This document shows positions 54,331 through 62,444 of a DNA stretch of 64,000 nt, piece by piece; the first letter of the stretch is position 1, and every line of letters begins with the position of its first letter. The translations under genes and the position numbers were made by a program. A model generated the notes under the pieces. The model was not told the origin of the DNA. It ran no database searches and worked only from the letters and a program-made list of their open reading frames with translations. The stretch is from positions 32,208 to 96,207 of the forward strand of contig SCRN01000012.1 in NCBI GenBank assembly GCA_004322045.1, read 5' to 3'. The stretch is from Paraburkholderia sp. (lineage in GTDB: Bacteria; Pseudomonadota; Gammaproteobacteria; Burkholderiales; Burkholderiaceae).

Positions 54331-54846
54331 TTACATGTTTTGATCTTTGACCACGCCGCCATCGACGGTCGCCATATCGATCGTGATCTGATCGAATCGA
54401 TACAGCTTGCCGCCTTCGGATTTCGCAAACCGTTGCGCGTCTGCTTCACTTGCGAACGACGCGAACGTTTGTCCCATTGCGCCGAGCTTCTTCGCACCCA
54501 CCACATACGTCGCGCGCTTGGCGTCGATCCAATGCCCAACGGGGTGCTGCCAATCCGCCGCCCCCATGTCCTGCACATACATCGCGCCGACCTTGCGGTC
54601 TTGCTCCGGGCGCAAATACACGGAGAAGAGCCCCAACGTGTCGCAAAAGAAGTCGGTCTGCCCGTCGGCGTATTCGATCTGGGCCTTCGGGCCCGGGTAG
54701 TCCTTCAAGCTCATGCCGTCGAGCACGCTGACGGTCGTATCGTCGATCTCATGCGGCGGCGGCAACGCGCTCGATTGGCTCTCGCACCCGGCAGCGAGTA
54801 TCAGCACAAGCACCGCGGCGGCGGTCGTTAAGCGGCGGCAGTTCAT
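54331..54846 (-). CDS. nosL: NosL copper-binding lipoprotein
   Basis: This 171-residue lipoprotein (lipobox LAAGC) belongs to the NosL family, which delivers copper to NosZ in the periplasm. The conserved SLKDYPGPKAQIEYADG, QDMGAADW and GHWIDAKRATYVVG blocks are present. In family members a cysteine precedes the GM of the Cu(I) site (CxxCGM or CxLDGM); here the segment reads VSVLDGM, so the cysteine is replaced. The ATG overlaps the nosY stop as ATGA. Other features are intact, so the protein is probably functional with altered copper ligation. Confidence 0.9.
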   Translation of the reverse strand: MNCRRLTTAAAVLVLILAAGCESQSSALPPPHEIDDTTVSVLDGMSLKDYPGPKAQIEYADGQTDFFCDTLGLFSVYLRPEQDRKVGAMYVQDMGAADWQHPVGHWIDAKRATYVVGAKKLGAMGQTFASFASEADAQRFAKSEGGKLYRFDQITIDMATVDGGVVKDQNM

Positions 54847-55676
54847 CGATTGAATCTCCAAGCGGCAAGACCGAGCGGCGCCGCGATCCACGCGAGCATC
54901 ACCAGGCCGAGAAAAACAGGCTGCGCGAGCGCGGCGGGAAACACGCTGACGAGACCGAACATCGTGTGCAAATCGCCAGGCCCGAAGATGTTCAAGATCC
55001 GGAAGATGTCCGCGGGATTGAGCATCAAGAGCAAGGGGAACAGCGGCCCGAGCACAGCGCCGCCCGTGACGACCAACGCGCCGAGCAGCAACAAGTCATA
55101 GACGAGCACGAAGAAGAACCACAAGGCGATCGCAATGCCGCTAGCCGAGGTACGGCTCGCGCAAAAAGCCGACGCGGAAACGGCAAGGCTCAGGAACACC
55201 CATCCCAGCAATACCGCGCTCACGACGAAACCCGCGTACTGGTACCAGTCGGCAGACGGCGCGCGCGCGACGATCGCAACCCCCGCTAGGCCGAAGCCCG
55301 CCAGCGTGGCGCAGGTCAACGCGCCGGCTAGCCCCAAGTACTTACCGATCAACAATTCGGCGCGGCTGATCGGATAGGCCAGCAACAGATTGAGCGTGCC
55401 GCGCTCGCGCTCGCCTACCAGCGCGTCGAAGCCCAGGATCAGCGCGATCAACGGCAGCAGATAGATGGTCAAGCTGACGAGGCTTGCGATCATCGGCTCG
55501 ATGCCTTGGAAACCTACCGATCCTTGCGCCGCAGCACCGAAATACGCCGTCGCAAGCGCGAACGCCGCAAACACGATCGACACGGCTAGCACCCAACGAT
55601 TGCGGATGCGGTCGCGAAACTCCTTGCCCGCGATCGCTCGGATTTGCGCCATATGCACACAGCTCAACGGATTCAT
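54843..55676 (-). CDS. nosY: NosY ABC-type permease for NosZ maturation
   Basis: NosY (277 residues) is an inner-membrane ABC permease with six hydrophobic segments, partner of NosF and NosD, needed for assembly of the copper-sulfide centre of NosZ. The start AGKEFRDRIRNRWVL and GERERGTLNLLLAYPISR are family-typical. The ATG at 55676 overlaps the nosF stop (ATGA), and its own stop overlaps the nosL start. Confidence 0.93.
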   Translation of the reverse strand: MNPLSCVHMAQIRAIAGKEFRDRIRNRWVLAVSIVFAAFALATAYFGAAAQGSVGFQGIEPMIASLVSLTIYLLPLIALILGFDALVGERERGTLNLLLAYPISRAELLIGKYLGLAGALTCATLAGFGLAGVAIVARAPSADWYQYAGFVVSAVLLGWVFLSLAVSASAFCASRTSASGIAIALWFFFVLVYDLLLLGALVVTGGAVLGPLFPLLLMLNPADIFRILNIFGPGDLHTMFGLVSVFPAALAQPVFLGLVMLAWIAAPLGLAAWRFNR

Positions 55677-56581
55677 GCGCTCGCTCCCATCCAACCGAGA
55701 AACACGTCTTCGAGCGACGGCTCCTGAATTTGTAAATCCGCGATCCGGTCGGTCAACGGGGCGAGCGCGGCGATCGCCGCCATCTTCGCGTGGCGCGGGC
55801 ACTGAAATGCCACGCGGCGATCGTTCGTCGTCACCTTGTCGAACGGCGCGCGGCGCAGCGCCGCCGCGATCGGGTCCGTATCGGCCGAATGTGTCAGCAC
55901 TTCGAACCACAAGGGCAAGTCGGTTTGCGCGCGCAGCGTCTGCACGCTACCCACGGCGCGAATGCGTCCGCTGTGCAAAATCGCGAGGCGGTCGACGCGT
56001 TGTTGGATTTCGGCCAGGATGTGCGAGGTGATGACGATCGTCGTGCCGCCGTCTTGGCGCGCCCGCAGCGTCTGGTAGAACGCCCGGATGCCTTCGGGAT
56101 CGAGACCGTTTGTCGGTTCGTCGAGAAACAGCAGCGGCGGGTCGCCGAGCAGCGCTTGCGCGAAACCGAGCCGTTGCTTCATCCCTTTCGAGTATTCGCG
56201 TACTTTGCGCGCGGCCGCATGAGTCAATCCGACCTGCTCGAGCAACGGCGCACATTCGGCCGTGTCCACGCCTTTGAGGCGTGCGAAGAAACGCAGGGTT
56301 TCGATTCCCGTGAGGTTGTCGTAAAGCACGACGTTTTCGGGCAAGTAGCCGAGCCGGCGCTTCACGGCCCGAAAGCGGGGGCCGCCCGCGCGCTCGCCGT
56401 TGATGCTCACTTGCCCGGCATCGGCTGCGATCAAGCCGAGCATGAGTTGAAACAAAGTGCTCTTGCCTGCGCCGTTGCGGCCGATCAAACCGAACAGTTC
56501 GCCTCGGTGAACGTTCAGGTCGATACCGTCGACCGCACGCAGCGAGCCAAACGATTTGGCGACGCCTTTCAATTCGATCAT
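55673..56581 (-). CDS. nosF: NosF ATPase for NosZ maturation
   Basis: NosF (302 residues) is the ATP-binding subunit of the NosDFY complex, which hydrolyses ATP to support copper-sulfide cluster assembly. Walker A GRNGAGKST is near residues 36-44, the signature YSKGMKQRLGFAQA near 130, Walker B LLFLDEPTNGLDP and the switch ITSHIL follow. GGAGAAGC precedes the ATG at 56581, which overlaps the nosD stop (ATGA). All four genes nosD-F-Y-L are therefore linked by ATGA overlaps. Confidence 0.94.
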   Translation of the reverse strand: MIELKGVAKSFGSLRAVDGIDLNVHRGELFGLIGRNGAGKSTLFQLMLGLIAADAGQVSINGERAGGPRFRAVKRRLGYLPENVVLYDNLTGIETLRFFARLKGVDTAECAPLLEQVGLTHAAARKVREYSKGMKQRLGFAQALLGDPPLLFLDEPTNGLDPEGIRAFYQTLRARQDGGTTIVITSHILAEIQQRVDRLAILHSGRIRAVGSVQTLRAQTDLPLWFEVLTHSADTDPIAAALRRAPFDKVTTNDRRVAFQCPRHAKMAAIAALAPLTDRIADLQIQEPSLEDVFLGWMGASA

Positions 56582-57828
56582 GGGTGCTTCTCCATCCACT
56601 TCGACCACGCGGCGTGCGAGGGCCGCATGAGCGGCGCGGCGTCGACGACGCTCGGCACGGTCATGAGCGGAAATTGTTGAGCGATGAGGCGCAGCGACTG
56701 CACCGCGGGACTGTTCATCAAGATCTTCACCGCGGGAACGCGCCACGTCAGACGGTCCACGAGATCGCTGGCCGTGTAGGGAATGTCGCCCACGCCCCGG
56801 CCTCGCTTATCCCAGCCGTAATAGTTGCTCCAATAGTTGCCGGTCCACGCCACGTCTTTCGCGGCGACGTAGCGGATCTGCTCGCGGTTCTGAACGAAGT
56901 CGTTTCCGGTCACGGTGTTATCCACGGAACCTCCCCAAAGATGGACGCCCACTTTGTTGCCGACGACGAGGTTGCCGCGAATCGTGTTGTATTCGGCGTC
57001 GTACACGAAGAAGCCGCGCTGGTTGCCCGCAACGACATTGTTCTCGATGACCGAGTCCTGAAGCGTGCGCAGCATGATCCCGTGATCGCTGTTGCCCCAC
57101 ACCCGGTTGTTCTTCACGATTTGATTGCGCGATTCCATGATCGCGAGGCCGCCGCGGTTGTGAAAGACCTCGTTGCCGTCCCACACGTTGTAGTAGGAGT
57201 TCATGTAGTGCGTGCCGTAGCGCACGTTATGAATCGTGTTGCCTTTGAAGAGCGCGTGGTACGACACGTCTACGTAGATGCCGTCGCGCGAATAGCTGAT
57301 CTGGTTGCCTACGATCTGGGCGCCCTTCGTGTTGTACAACTCGATGCCGTTGCCGCGATTGGGCGAGATGAAATCGCGCTTGCCGACGATCACGTTGTCG
57401 CGCACTCGCACATTGTTCGATTTTTCGATCCAGAGGCCGAACAGGTTGTAGACCAGTTCGCAATGGTCGATCTGTGCGCCGTCCGAGCCTGGCTGCACGT
57501 AGATGCCGGCGTTTTGCGCCGTCAAGTCGGCGCCGCTGTTCACGACCGCGATGCCGCTGATGCGCACGCCTTGCGCGGCGACGCGAATGACATCGCCGCG
57601 ATTGCGCCCGTCGATCATCGGCTTGCCGATGCCGACGAGCGTGAGCGCTTTTTCGATTCGCAGGTTCTCGTCGTAGTGCCCGCTATACACGGCGACCGTA
57701 TCGCCCGGCCGCGCCGCCTCGATCGCTGCGCCGATGCGCTCGCCCGAGTGAACGGCAAGCGTGGCTGCGGCGACGGCGCGCATCGACAGCGTGGCAACGA
57801 GAATGGCAGCGAGACGGTACTTCGACAT
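56578..57828 (-). CDS. nosD: NosD periplasmic copper maturation protein
   Basis: NosD is a right-handed beta-helix protein of the NosDFY complex that passes copper/sulfur to NosZ. The product (416 residues from the ATG at 57828) has a signal peptide and many PbH1-type repeats with N-x-(V/I)-x-GN motifs. I prefer 57828 because the signal peptide is then well placed, but it lacks a clear ribosome binding site; ATGs at 57897 and 57903 follow AAGGGAG and would add 23-25 residues. These alternative starts lie inside an inverted repeat (57864-57924), so start choice may be structurally controlled. Confidence 0.9.
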   Translation of the reverse strand: MSKYRLAAILVATLSMRAVAAATLAVHSGERIGAAIEAARPGDTVAVYSGHYDENLRIEKALTLVGIGKPMIDGRNRGDVIRVAAQGVRISGIAVVNSGADLTAQNAGIYVQPGSDGAQIDHCELVYNLFGLWIEKSNNVRVRDNVIVGKRDFISPNRGNGIELYNTKGAQIVGNQISYSRDGIYVDVSYHALFKGNTIHNVRYGTHYMNSYYNVWDGNEVFHNRGGLAIMESRNQIVKNNRVWGNSDHGIMLRTLQDSVIENNVVAGNQRGFFVYDAEYNTIRGNLVVGNKVGVHLWGGSVDNTVTGNDFVQNREQIRYVAAKDVAWTGNYWSNYYGWDKRGRGVGDIPYTASDLVDRLTWRVPAVKILMNSPAVQSLRLIAQQFPLMTVPSVVDAAPLMRPSHAAWSKWMEKHP

Positions 57829-57863
57829 GCTGAACTGCAAACAGTGAGAGTTGCTTGATCGGC

Positions 57864-57924
57864 GTGCGAGGCGGATGGGGAAAGGAAAAGCCGACATCGT
57901 CATCTCCCTTCATCCGCCTCGCAC
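57864..57924 (-). promoter_or_regulatory. 14-bp inverted repeat between nosZ and nosD
   Basis: GTGCGAGGCGGATG (57864-57877) and CATCCGCCTCGCAC (57911-57924) are perfect inverted repeats around a 33-base loop. In the leftward transcript the loop begins with AAGGGAG and two possible nosD start codons. The hairpin begins 26 bases after the nosZ stop. It could stabilise the nosZ end, attenuate nosD transcription or hide a start. Confidence 0.8.
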
Positions 57925-57949
57925 CTAGGCAAACACGTTGCCGTCAGAC

Positions 57950-59920
57950 TTACGCTTGGACCAACATCCGCGAACGCATTTCAAGGTGCAATGCGTGGCA
58001 GAAGTTCAAGCAGTAACACCAGAACACGCCCGGCTTGTCCGCGATGAACGTGACCGACTGCGTCTGTTGCGGGTGCACGACGAAGCTGATGTTGTAGAAC
58101 GGGATCGCAAAGCCGTGCGTCAAATCTTCGACCTTATCGAGGTTCGTCAAAATGATCGTGACTTCGTCGCCCTTCTTCACCGTCCATTCGCGCAAACCGA
58201 ACGTCGGCGCCTGCGAGGTCAGATGAATCGTGACCTTCTTGCCGTTGCGTTCGACCCGGTTGTCCTTCGGGCTCTTCGTGGCGAGCGGGAATTCGTTCAG
58301 GTCGTAGATCTGCCGCGTCTTGATGATGTCGCGCCGGACTACGATCGAGTCATGTGGCTCCGGATACAGCGGGTGGTCGCCCACAAGCTGCATCTTCTCG
58401 CCGCTGATGTCGATCAATTGCGAGCTATCCGGGTGCAGCGGGCCGACTGGCAGGTACCGGTCCTTCGAGAACTTGTTGTCGGAGATGAAGTACTGACCGT
58501 CGGGCACCCTCGTCTCGCCCATCGAGGTGAAGCCGTGCCCCGGTTGGTAGTGAACGTCGATGCGGTCGACCACCACCTTCGCGTTCTTGTCGCCCTTGTA
58601 CGCTCGGATCGCGGCCTCTTGGTCCCACTTCACGATCTGGCTATCGAGGAACAGCGTCGTGTAGATGAAGCCCCTGCCGTCAAAACCGGTATGCAGCGGC
58701 CCCAAGCCGATTTCGGGCTCGGCCACGACCGCATCGCGCGGATCCTTGAAGCCGCCGTCGAACCACTTGAGCACCAGTTCGTGCGAAATCAGGGTGGCCG
58801 TCGGCGAGAGCTTGCCGGAGCAGGCGTAATACTTGCCGTCCGGCGAGACATTCACGCCGTGCGGGTTCTTCGGCACGGGCACGTAGCATGTGAGCGCCGT
58901 CTTCGGATCGGCGTTCGCTGCATGCGTGCCGTCGACGACAGGCACCGTCGAGGTGCCCAGATGAAAGAACTTGCCATTCTTGACGGCTTGTTCGATGCGC
59001 GCCACGTTGAAGAACACGCAGGCGTCGCGCTCGGCCGACATCATCTCTTCGTAATGGACGCCACCTTCCGTGTTGTACTGGTTCGAGCAAGCCAGCTTGC
59101 CGTCGTACGAGGTAGCGACCAGATCGAGGTTGCCATCGATCTTCACTTGCCAACGCGGCTGCATCGTCTGAGCGTCGACGCAGGTGAAGAGGCAGAAGTA
59201 CTTCTTCGGATCGTCCAAATCGCGGCCGTCGTTCGGCACGGGAATATGGAATTCCGCGCCACAGAATACGCGGGTCGTATAGTTGATCTTCTCGTCGATC
59301 GGGTCGCGCTTATCCGGGAAGATGCCGTGAAAGCCCTGCACGTTCGGCAACGACGTAATCGCGTCGCACTCCATCGTGTCCAAGCGCACGCGTGCAATAC
59401 GCGCGTTGATCTTGTCGTTGACGAAGAGGTGCTTGCCGTCGTAGATGCCATCGGTGTACGACAGATGCACGTGGTGCGTATCGCCGTTGATGTAATTCAA
59501 CTGACCGTTGGGTCGCGTGCCGATGATCTTGCGCGACTCGTTCGTGATGCCCCAGCCGGACATGCAGTCGACGTTGAACACGGGAACACGCCGGATCTCA
59601 CGGCCCGAGGGCAGACCATGCACGCGCAGATCGCCCGAATGGCCGCCGCTCGAGAACACGTAGTAGGTGTCGAGCTTGCCCGGATGCACCTCGTACTTGT
59701 CCCAGTTGATGGCGCTCGAACTGCTCGCCCCGCTCGCGGCGCTGGCTGCGTCGGAGGCGGCAGCGGCCGCACCGCTGCCCTTCTTGTTGCAGCCGGCCAA
59801 CCCGAGCGAGAGCCCTGCTCCAGCGAGACCCGCAATCGCCGAGGAAGCGAGGAACCTGCGACGCCCCGTGTCCTGTGGCACCACCACCTTCCCTTCAGAA
59901 TTTTCTTTTGAAGAAGTCAT
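57950..59920 (-). CDS. nosZ: Nitrous oxide reductase NosZ (clade I, Tat-exported)
   Basis: NosZ (656 residues) reduces N2O to N2 in the periplasm using CuZ and CuA copper centres. A twin-arginine signal GRRRFLAS is at residues 19-26. All seven CuZ histidines are visible: DTHHVH, GFHGIF, NPHGV, PLHTGF, PGHGFT and EPHDS. The CuA loop is CLNFCHALHLEM, with both Cys, His and Met present but Asn where the well-studied enzymes have Trp (its backbone oxygen is the ligand). The ATG at 59920 is preferred; an upstream extension would hide the Tat signal. FNR-type boxes lie in the divergent region upstream. Confidence 0.97.
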   Translation of the reverse strand: MTSSKENSEGKVVVPQDTGRRRFLASSAIAGLAGAGLSLGLAGCNKKGSGAAAAASDAASAASGASSSSAINWDKYEVHPGKLDTYYVFSSGGHSGDLRVHGLPSGREIRRVPVFNVDCMSGWGITNESRKIIGTRPNGQLNYINGDTHHVHLSYTDGIYDGKHLFVNDKINARIARVRLDTMECDAITSLPNVQGFHGIFPDKRDPIDEKINYTTRVFCGAEFHIPVPNDGRDLDDPKKYFCLFTCVDAQTMQPRWQVKIDGNLDLVATSYDGKLACSNQYNTEGGVHYEEMMSAERDACVFFNVARIEQAVKNGKFFHLGTSTVPVVDGTHAANADPKTALTCYVPVPKNPHGVNVSPDGKYYACSGKLSPTATLISHELVLKWFDGGFKDPRDAVVAEPEIGLGPLHTGFDGRGFIYTTLFLDSQIVKWDQEAAIRAYKGDKNAKVVVDRIDVHYQPGHGFTSMGETRVPDGQYFISDNKFSKDRYLPVGPLHPDSSQLIDISGEKMQLVGDHPLYPEPHDSIVVRRDIIKTRQIYDLNEFPLATKSPKDNRVERNGKKVTIHLTSQAPTFGLREWTVKKGDEVTIILTNLDKVEDLTHGFAIPFYNISFVVHPQQTQSVTFIADKPGVFWCYCLNFCHALHLEMRSRMLVQA

Positions 59921-60182
59921 TACATTCTCACTGATCAAAAACTCATCAACGCCGCACAACCGGCCGAACACACCCCGTCGGGAGAACGCGCGCAGCCAGG
60001 CTACGAGACAACCGCCATACTTCGAAAAGATCGAGCCCAAGCACTTTCCAGGATCGATCGCCCCACAAACCCACTACTCAATTCTTCGTTATGTCGTCGC
60101 ATGAAAACGTCGCGTCGATTTACCCCTCGAATTCGACACACGTTTGCTCGCTCGTAGTGTGATGGCCGTGCAAATCGAGAGG

Positions 60183-60196
60183 TTGATCTATCTCAA
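60183..60196. promoter_or_regulatory. FNR/DNR-type box, nosZ side
   Basis: TTGATCTATCTCAA matches TTGAT-N4-ATCAA at nine of ten half-site positions. It lies 263 bases upstream of nosZ. Confidence 0.55.
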
Positions 60197-60294
60197 TAGG
60201 CATACCTGGGATGCATGTTTTTAGGGCGAACGCGGCGTTCGGACGCAGGCGGAGCGCGGCTTCAAGCGGTACGAGCCGCTCGTCGCCGGTCGAT

Positions 60295-60308
60295 TTGATA
60301 TGGATCAA
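60295..60308. promoter_or_regulatory. Perfect FNR/DNR-type box, apbE side
   Basis: TTGATATGGATCAA is a perfect FNR dyad. It ends 97 bases before the apbE start and could also serve nosZ together with the box at 60183. Confidence 0.75.
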
Positions 60309-60405
60309 TCGACTCGATAGTCGAAAATAGAATAATCATCGAGTCGCTCGTGCGGATATGCGTCATTCGACCGCACGACATCAATGCCTTTAGAGTGTCA
60401 GAAAA

Positions 60406-61467
60406 TTGGCTATTTCCCGAAAGATCGTCTTGACCTCGGTGGCGCTGATCATCGCCATCGGAGCCGGGTTATGGCAGACCCTGCGAACACCAGAGGTTTA
60501 CGTCCAAGGCACGTACGTGTTCGGCACGCGCGTGCAGTTGGTGTTGTATGGCGTGCCGCTTCGGGAGGCGCAGCAGGATGCGGACGCCGTCTTCTCGCAT
60601 TTTCAGGCGATGCACCGCGAACTGCATGCCTGGCAGCCGTCGGAGGTCACGCAGCTCAATCGCAGCATTGCGGCGGGCATGCCGTTTCAGGCGTCGCCGG
60701 AGCTCGCGCCGATTCTGCGCGGAGCCCGGCAGCTGTCGATCGACACCGAGGGCCTGTTCGAGCCCGGTCTCGGCCGGCTTATTCGACTGTGGGGTTTCCA
60801 GGCGGATCAGTTCGGCGTTAAGCCGCCGTCGCAAGATGCCGTGCAGCGCGAGGCGGCGCTCCGTCCCCGCATCGCGCAGCTCGACATTTCGCCTTCGGGC
60901 ATCGTAACGAGCACTAATCGTGCGGTTGCGATCGACCTGGGAGGATATGCGAAGGGGTGGTCGCTGGATGAAGCCGCGGCGATTTTGAGGCAGCGCGGCG
61001 TCCAAAACGCGTTGATCGACGTGGGCGGCAATCTGCTCGCGTTAGGCACGAAGGGGGGCGCGCCGTGGCAGGTGGGCATTCAAGATCCCCGCGGGCCGGG
61101 GACGCTTGCCACGCTGGCCTTGCGCGACGGCGAGGCAATCGGCACGAGCGGCGACTACGCGCGTTTCTTCAAGTACGAGGGCGTCCGTTACAGCCACATC
61201 ATCGATCCGCGCAACGGCTTTCCCGCTACGCAAAGCGAATCGGTCACGGTTCTCGTCAAGCCCGGCCCGCACGCAGGCGCGCTATCCGATGGCGCAAGCA
61301 AGGCGCCGTTTGTCGCAGGCCCGGCAACGGCGATGTCGTTGGCGCGCAAGGTCGGTGTCGACGCATTGTTGCTGGTCGACACGAGCGGGCACGTTTGGGT
61401 GTCGAGTTCGATGGCCGCTCGCGTGCATTTCACGAATGCATCGCTGCGCCCCGAGCGGCTCGAGTGA
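60406..61467 (+). CDS. nosX: FAD:protein FMN transferase (ApbE/NosX)
   Basis: This 353-residue ApbE-family enzyme attaches FMN to a threonine in target proteins, here most likely NosR at its SGAT motif. An N-terminal hydrophobic segment (residues 7-23) directs it to the periplasm. The family blocks FGTRVQL, LSIDTEGLFEPG, DLGGYAKGWSLD, VGGNLLALG, SGDYARFF and HIIDPRNGFPA are present. It starts at a TTG (60406), because a TAG lies five codons upstream in frame; no ATG fits. It is divergent from nosZ across FNR-type boxes and upstream of an ABC exporter. Confidence 0.9.
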   Translation: MAISRKIVLTSVALIIAIGAGLWQTLRTPEVYVQGTYVFGTRVQLVLYGVPLREAQQDADAVFSHFQAMHRELHAWQPSEVTQLNRSIAAGMPFQASPELAPILRGARQLSIDTEGLFEPGLGRLIRLWGFQADQFGVKPPSQDAVQREAALRPRIAQLDISPSGIVTSTNRAVAIDLGGYAKGWSLDEAAAILRQRGVQNALIDVGGNLLALGTKGGAPWQVGIQDPRGPGTLATLALRDGEAIGTSGDYARFFKYEGVRYSHIIDPRNGFPATQSESVTVLVKPGPHAGALSDGASKAPFVAGPATAMSLARKVGVDALLLVDTSGHVWVSSSMAARVHFTNASLRPERLE

Positions 61468-61490
61468 GCGGCAGGAGGCCCGGTCCCGTC

Positions 61491-62444
61491 ATGGCACATC
61501 ACCCCGTCATCGATATCTGCGACGTCAGCTTCCGCCGTGACGGGCGCGACATCGTGCGCAATGTCGAGCTGAAGATCGAACGCGCCGAGTTGGTCGCGCT
61601 CGTCGGGCTCAACGGCGCAGGCAAAACGACGCTGCTCTCATTGCTCGCCACGCTGGCCGTGCCGCACGGCGGACAAATCTACATCGATGGCGTCGACGCG
61701 GTCGCGTACCCTGCCCAGGCGCGTGCGCGCATCGGCGTCGTGTTTCAAGAGTCCGCCCTGGAAATGCGTTTGAGCGCGCTGGATAATCTGCTGTTCATCG
61801 CGCAACTGCAGGGGTTAAGGGGCAGGACGGCGCGGCGGCGGGTAGACGAACTATTGGGCGTGCTCGCGCTCGATGCGCTCGCCGGCACGCCCGTTCAATC
61901 CTTGTCCGGCGGCCAGCGCCGCCGGGTCGAACTGGCGCGCGCGCTCGTCTCCCGGCCGCCGGTTCTATTGCTCGACGAGGCGGCGCTCGGGCTCGACGTC
62001 TGCGCCCGTCACGCGTTCTGGTCGGAAATCAGAACGCTCGTCGCCGATGGTCATGCCGTCCTGCATACGACCCACCAAGCCGAAGAGGCACGCGAGGCAC
62101 ACCGCGTGGTCGTGCTGGATCATGGCGCGGTGCGTGCGGACGGCCCATGGCGCTCGCTTTGCGGGCCTATATCGAGCGCAATTAGGTTGCATGTGACGGA
62201 CGTCGGTGTGGCGTGCCGCTGGCTCGCGGCGCGCGGTTATGCCGTGAAAGCCGAAGCGGATGCCGCGGTTGTTTCATGCACGGACCCGCAAGCCTCGCTG
62301 CCGACGTTACTGCAGCGGATACCGTTTGAAGTGCTTGGCGCCGATATCGTCACGCCGGATTTGATGGGCGTCATAGCACATTGGACCGGAACGCCGCGCC
62401 AAGAGACGCCGCCCGCTCGCCTCGCCGCCAAGGCTGCGCAATGA
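61491..62444 (+). CDS. ABC-2 exporter ATPase (DrrA/NodI-like)
   Basis: The 317-residue ATPase has Walker A GLNGAGKTT (about residues 38-46), signature LSGGQRRRVELARA, Walker B VLLLDEAALGLDV (Glu followed by AAL rather than PTN) and switch TTHQ. A C-terminal extension of about 100 residues is typical of DrrA-type exporters. GCAGGAGG precedes the ATG. It starts 23 bases after apbE/nosX and overlaps the permease by ATGA, so it is part of the same unit. Its role next to NosX is unknown; it differs from NosF. Confidence 0.88.
   Translation: MAHHPVIDICDVSFRRDGRDIVRNVELKIERAELVALVGLNGAGKTTLLSLLATLAVPHGGQIYIDGVDAVAYPAQARARIGVVFQESALEMRLSALDNLLFIAQLQGLRGRTARRRVDELLGVLALDALAGTPVQSLSGGQRRRVELARALVSRPPVLLLDEAALGLDVCARHAFWSEIRTLVADGHAVLHTTHQAEEAREAHRVVVLDHGAVRADGPWRSLCGPISSAIRLHVTDVGVACRWLAARGYAVKAEADAAVVSCTDPQASLPTLLQRIPFEVLGADIVTPDLMGVIAHWTGTPRQETPPARLAAKAAQ

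Larger units (their letters stand above)
59921..60405. other. Divergent nosZ-apbE control region
   Basis: These 485 bases contain two FNR-type boxes (60183 and 60295) and no convincing gene. A 62-codon minus frame (60120-60308) starts at a TTG inside the second FNR box and I reject it. The region is somewhat richer in AT around 60290-60350 than its surroundings. Confidence 0.6.

Noticed and set aside
56584..57858. 424-codon plus-strand frame opposite nosD
   Set aside because: It is a composition shadow of nosD with no ribosome binding site and no domain.
57938..59911. 657-codon plus-strand frame opposite nosZ
   Set aside because: It mirrors nosZ, has no recognisable family or ribosome binding site, and long antisense frames are expected in high-GC DNA.
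60120..60308. 62-codon minus frame in the nosZ-apbE region
   Set aside because: It starts at a TTG inside a perfect FNR box, has no ribosome binding site and covers the promoter region.
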